In this document: one piece after another, positions 5,391 to 6,623 of the stretch
Position numbering within the stretch: position 1 is the stretch's first letter
How the letters are laid out: every line of letters starts with the position of its first letter
Origin: Candidatus Equihabitans merdae
Lineage (GTDB): Bacteria > Bacillota > Clostridia > Lachnospirales > Lachnospiraceae
NCBI GenBank assembly: GCA_018065025.1
Contig: JAGHUB010000152.1
Location: 1 to 6,623, forward strand
DNA length: 6,623 nucleotides
Direction: 5' to 3'
The notes under the pieces: generated by a model
The model's input: only the letters and a program-made list of their open reading frames with translations
Told to the model about the DNA's origin: nothing
Databases searched by the model: none
Program-made: the position numbers and the translations under genes

Positions 5391-6278
5391 TTAGCCGGCA
5401 GCTACGACGAAGTTAGCGAATTCTGTACCGGTCTGAAGCAGATCCCATGAGGACTGTGTGACGCGAAGTGTGCATGTATGAGTAGATGTGTCCGGTCCGA
5501 AGTTCAGTTCCATAGCATTGCCATTGGGATCCTGTGTTTTAAGGACTAATGAGTCACCATGCATGCTGGCTGTGGCTTTCAGTTCACACAGACGGGGGAT
5601 ATTGACGGTTACGTCATAGCTGTTATCACCGGTCTTGGTAACCTTTACTTCGTTGCATTTGTCATCAGTCCAGTTGTTTTCCAGGCTGGGCATGATGTCC
5701 TGATCTGTGTTTTCATTATCCTTGCTTGTATCATCCTGTAGCGGGGAGAATGTTTCCTCTGCCGCGGTGATCAAAGCACTGGGATCTTCACATTCATTGC
5801 AGCTGATTGAGTAGCAGGCGCCCGGAGCTTTATCTTCCCAGAAAAGAACGGATGTGTTGCCTTCTGTCAGGATCTGACCTTCGCAGTAAGACACATTTGC
5901 ATAGGATTCTGTCGGATTTGACAGATAGATACCGGACAATTCTGTGGGATCGAAGCTGCCGTATGCGGCGCGGTATGTATAGGGCTTACCGTATAATGTG
6001 AAGTCCATCTGAGCGATCTTATGTTCGCCGCTGTCGATAACGTAGTAATGAACGTCTTTAGCATCTGTGGGCGGATAAAGAGGAATACCGGCTTCCTGAA
6101 CCATCTGATCCTGAGAAACTTCTTTCATGGGATTTTCCATGTTAGCTACAGTGGATTCCGGAGTGGATGCTGTAGAGTCTGTAGATTCTGTAGCGATATT
6201 CTTAGCAACACAGGCTGAAAGTGTAGCAGCAGCAACCAATGTCATAACCAATGCCATGTTCTTAACCTTCTTTGTCAT
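5391..6278 (-). CDS. Cys-rich predicted lipoprotein of unknown function
   Basis: This encodes a 295-residue secreted lipoprotein. The N-terminus is MTKKVKNMALVMTLVAAATLSAC: basic, hydrophobic, then lipobox LSAC with Cys23 as the lipidation site. A Ser/Thr/Glu-rich linker follows (about 26-50), then a first region (about 61-180) with QEAGIPLYPP and AQMDFTLYGKPYTYRAAYG (89-107). It resembles, from memory, a domain common in Clostridia surface proteins, but I cannot name it with certainty. An acidic Asp/Asn/Glu spacer (about 182-195) leads to a C-terminal beta-rich region (198-295) with alternating polar and hydrophobic strands. The mature part carries seven further Cys residues (132, 155, 160, 163, 208, 231, 269), unusual for a surface lipoprotein. 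The start is set by GGAGG (6287-6291), 8 nt upstream. An ATG 15 nt further up overlaps that site and is rejected. No catalytic motif is seen. Confidence 0.85.
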   Translation of the reverse strand: MTKKVKNMALVMTLVAAATLSACVAKNIATESTDSTASTPESTVANMENPMKEVSQDQMVQEAGIPLYPPTDAKDVHYYVIDSGEHKIAQMDFTLYGKPYTYRAAYGSFDPTELSGIYLSNPTESYANVSYCEGQILTEGNTSVLFWEDKAPGACYSISCNECEDPSALITAAEETFSPLQDDTSKDNENTDQDIMPSLENNWTDDKCNEVKVTKTGDNSYDVTVNIPRLCELKATASMHGDSLVLKTQDPNGNAMELNFGPDTSTHTCTLRVTQSSWDLLQTGTEFANFVVAAG

Positions 6279-6286
6279 AATTAATA

Positions 6287-6291
6287 CCTCC
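6287..6291 (-). promoter_or_regulatory. Lipoprotein ribosome binding site (decides start)
   Basis: GGAGG on the minus strand lies 8 nt before the ATG at 6278. The alternative in-frame ATG at 6293-6291 overlaps this element and has no site of its own. Confidence 0.8.
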
Positions 6292-6300
6292 ATTTATGTA

Positions 6301-6374
6301 TTGATCATTTTTTGATGTGTTATTTATTTTTGACATCTTGTTTGGTTTTTGATGTCTTGTTGTTTCTTGATGAG
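6301..6374. repeat. Degenerate 18-19-bp TTGAT repeat upstream of the lipoprotein
   Basis: TTGAT or TTGAC recurs at 6301, 6312, 6330, 6349 and 6367 (spacings 11, 18, 19, 18), each followed by a T-rich stretch. The resemblance between units is loose outside the core. The array sits directly upstream of the lipoprotein ribosome binding site, and I found no convincing promoter hexamers within it. Confidence 0.5.
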
Positions 6375-6392
6375 TTCATGTTAACAAAGGCT

Positions 6393-6411
6393 TGTGCACA
6401 CTATGTACACA
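6393..6411. promoter_or_regulatory. Imperfect 19-bp dyad upstream of the lipoprotein
   Basis: TGTGCAC (6393-6399) and GTACACA (6405-6411) form a dyad with one mismatch and a 5-bp centre. It looks like an operator, about 115 bp upstream of the lipoprotein start. No regulator is known from the window. Confidence 0.3.
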
Positions 6412-6445
6412 GAAAAAATAAATATTTTGCATCAGAATACATAAA

Positions 6446-6483
6446 AAAAGCGTATGAAAAGTTTTTACTCTTCATACGCTTTT
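6446..6483 (-). terminator. Intrinsic terminator of the gene entering from the right edge
   Basis: A perfect 13-bp stem, AAAAGCGTATGAA (6446-6458) with TTCATACGCTTTT (6471-6483), has a 12-nt loop. On the minus strand it ends in CTTTTTTTATG. It lies 16 nt after the stop at 6500. Confidence 0.9.
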
Positions 6484-6499
6484 CTTGTTTTAATTATTT

Positions 6500-6623
6500 T
6501 TACTGATCTTCCTGATCCTTTTCAGCGGCATCCAGCAGTTTATCAATACCACTGACTACATAGCCGAATCCTTCGGGAATATCCATTTCTGCAGCCTGTG
6601 CAGCTTCATCTACTGAATTACTA
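6500..6623 (-). CDS. C-terminal fragment of an unrecognised gene (5' part outside window)
   Basis: Forty codons are open from the right edge to the TAA at 6502-6500, reading SNSVDEAAQAAEMDIPEGFGY and then VVSGIDKLLDAAEKDQEDQ. The tail is acidic and polar. The phase, the good terminator 16 nt downstream and the same orientation as the lipoprotein gene support a real gene end. The AAQAAEMDIP.GFGYVV stretch faintly recalls the QEAGIPLYPP region of the neighbouring lipoprotein, which could mean a related surface protein, but the fragment is too short to classify. Confidence 0.6.
   Translation of the reverse strand, partial: SNSVDEAAQAAEMDIPEGFGYVVSGIDKLLDAAEKDQEDQ

Noticed and set aside
5244..5450. 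Plus-strand open frame starting inside tRNA-Gly, with TGGAGGTATTA at 5316-5326
   Set aside because: It starts in the tRNA, crosses the terminator and enters the lipoprotein gene antisense. The TGGAGGTATTA element is identical to 11 bases of the lipoprotein's own ribosome binding region but has no start codon at proper spacing, so it is at most a remnant.
6312..6506. Plus-strand open frame of 64 codons in the lipoprotein upstream region
   Set aside because: It is made of repeat and terminator DNA, with no ribosome binding site, and runs through the terminator hairpin into the opposite gene's end.

Overview
The window looks like a chromosomal segment of a Gram-positive, Clostridia-like (Bacillota) bacterium. 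The evidence is strong AGGAGG-type ribosome binding sites 5-9 nt before most starts, Firmicutes-type DeoB, MazG and NSS-transporter sequences, a lipobox lipoprotein, U-tailed intrinsic terminators, and tRNAs without an encoded CCA. Assignment below class level is not possible from these data. No phage, insertion-sequence, CRISPR or defence genes were recognised.

Layout, left to right. A minus-strand FGGY-family sugar kinase (1-980) has its 3' part outside the window. Upstream of it, on the same strand, is mazG, a nucleotide pyrophosphohydrolase (1088-1534). Next is a gene-free stretch (about 1535-1995) filled by a degenerate 83-bp tandem array. Then come tRNA-Ser(GCU) (1996-2083, minus) with its own terminator and a perfect consensus promoter, and deoB, phosphopentomutase (2276-3481, minus). 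A 204-bp divergent regulatory region separates deoB from a plus-strand sodium:neurotransmitter-symporter-family amino-acid transporter (3686-5083). This is followed by its terminator, tRNA-Gly(CCC) (5198-5268, plus) and a strong, probably bidirectional terminator. On the minus strand follow a Cys-rich lipoprotein (5391-6278) and the last 40 codons of an unrecognised gene (6500-6623) with its terminator.

The protein genes are ordinary metabolism: nucleoside/pentose-phosphate interconversion (deoB), nucleotide-pool cleaning (mazG), sugar phosphorylation (FGGY kinase) and amino-acid uptake. They do not form one obvious operon. deoB and the transporter share a divergent promoter region with a 9-bp motif present once in each direction of transcription, which hints at joint control.

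The most unusual aspect is the intergenic DNA. Nearly every gap carries short tandem duplications of unrelated sequence: 83 bp (before mazG), about 20 bp (between mazG and the kinase), 43 bp built from 25+18 bp (after deoB), 21-22 bp (around the transporter stop codon), 18-19 bp (before the lipoprotein) and a 22-bp spaced pair (before the transporter). I see no clear new biological system. This pattern and the 83-bp array are the best leads.
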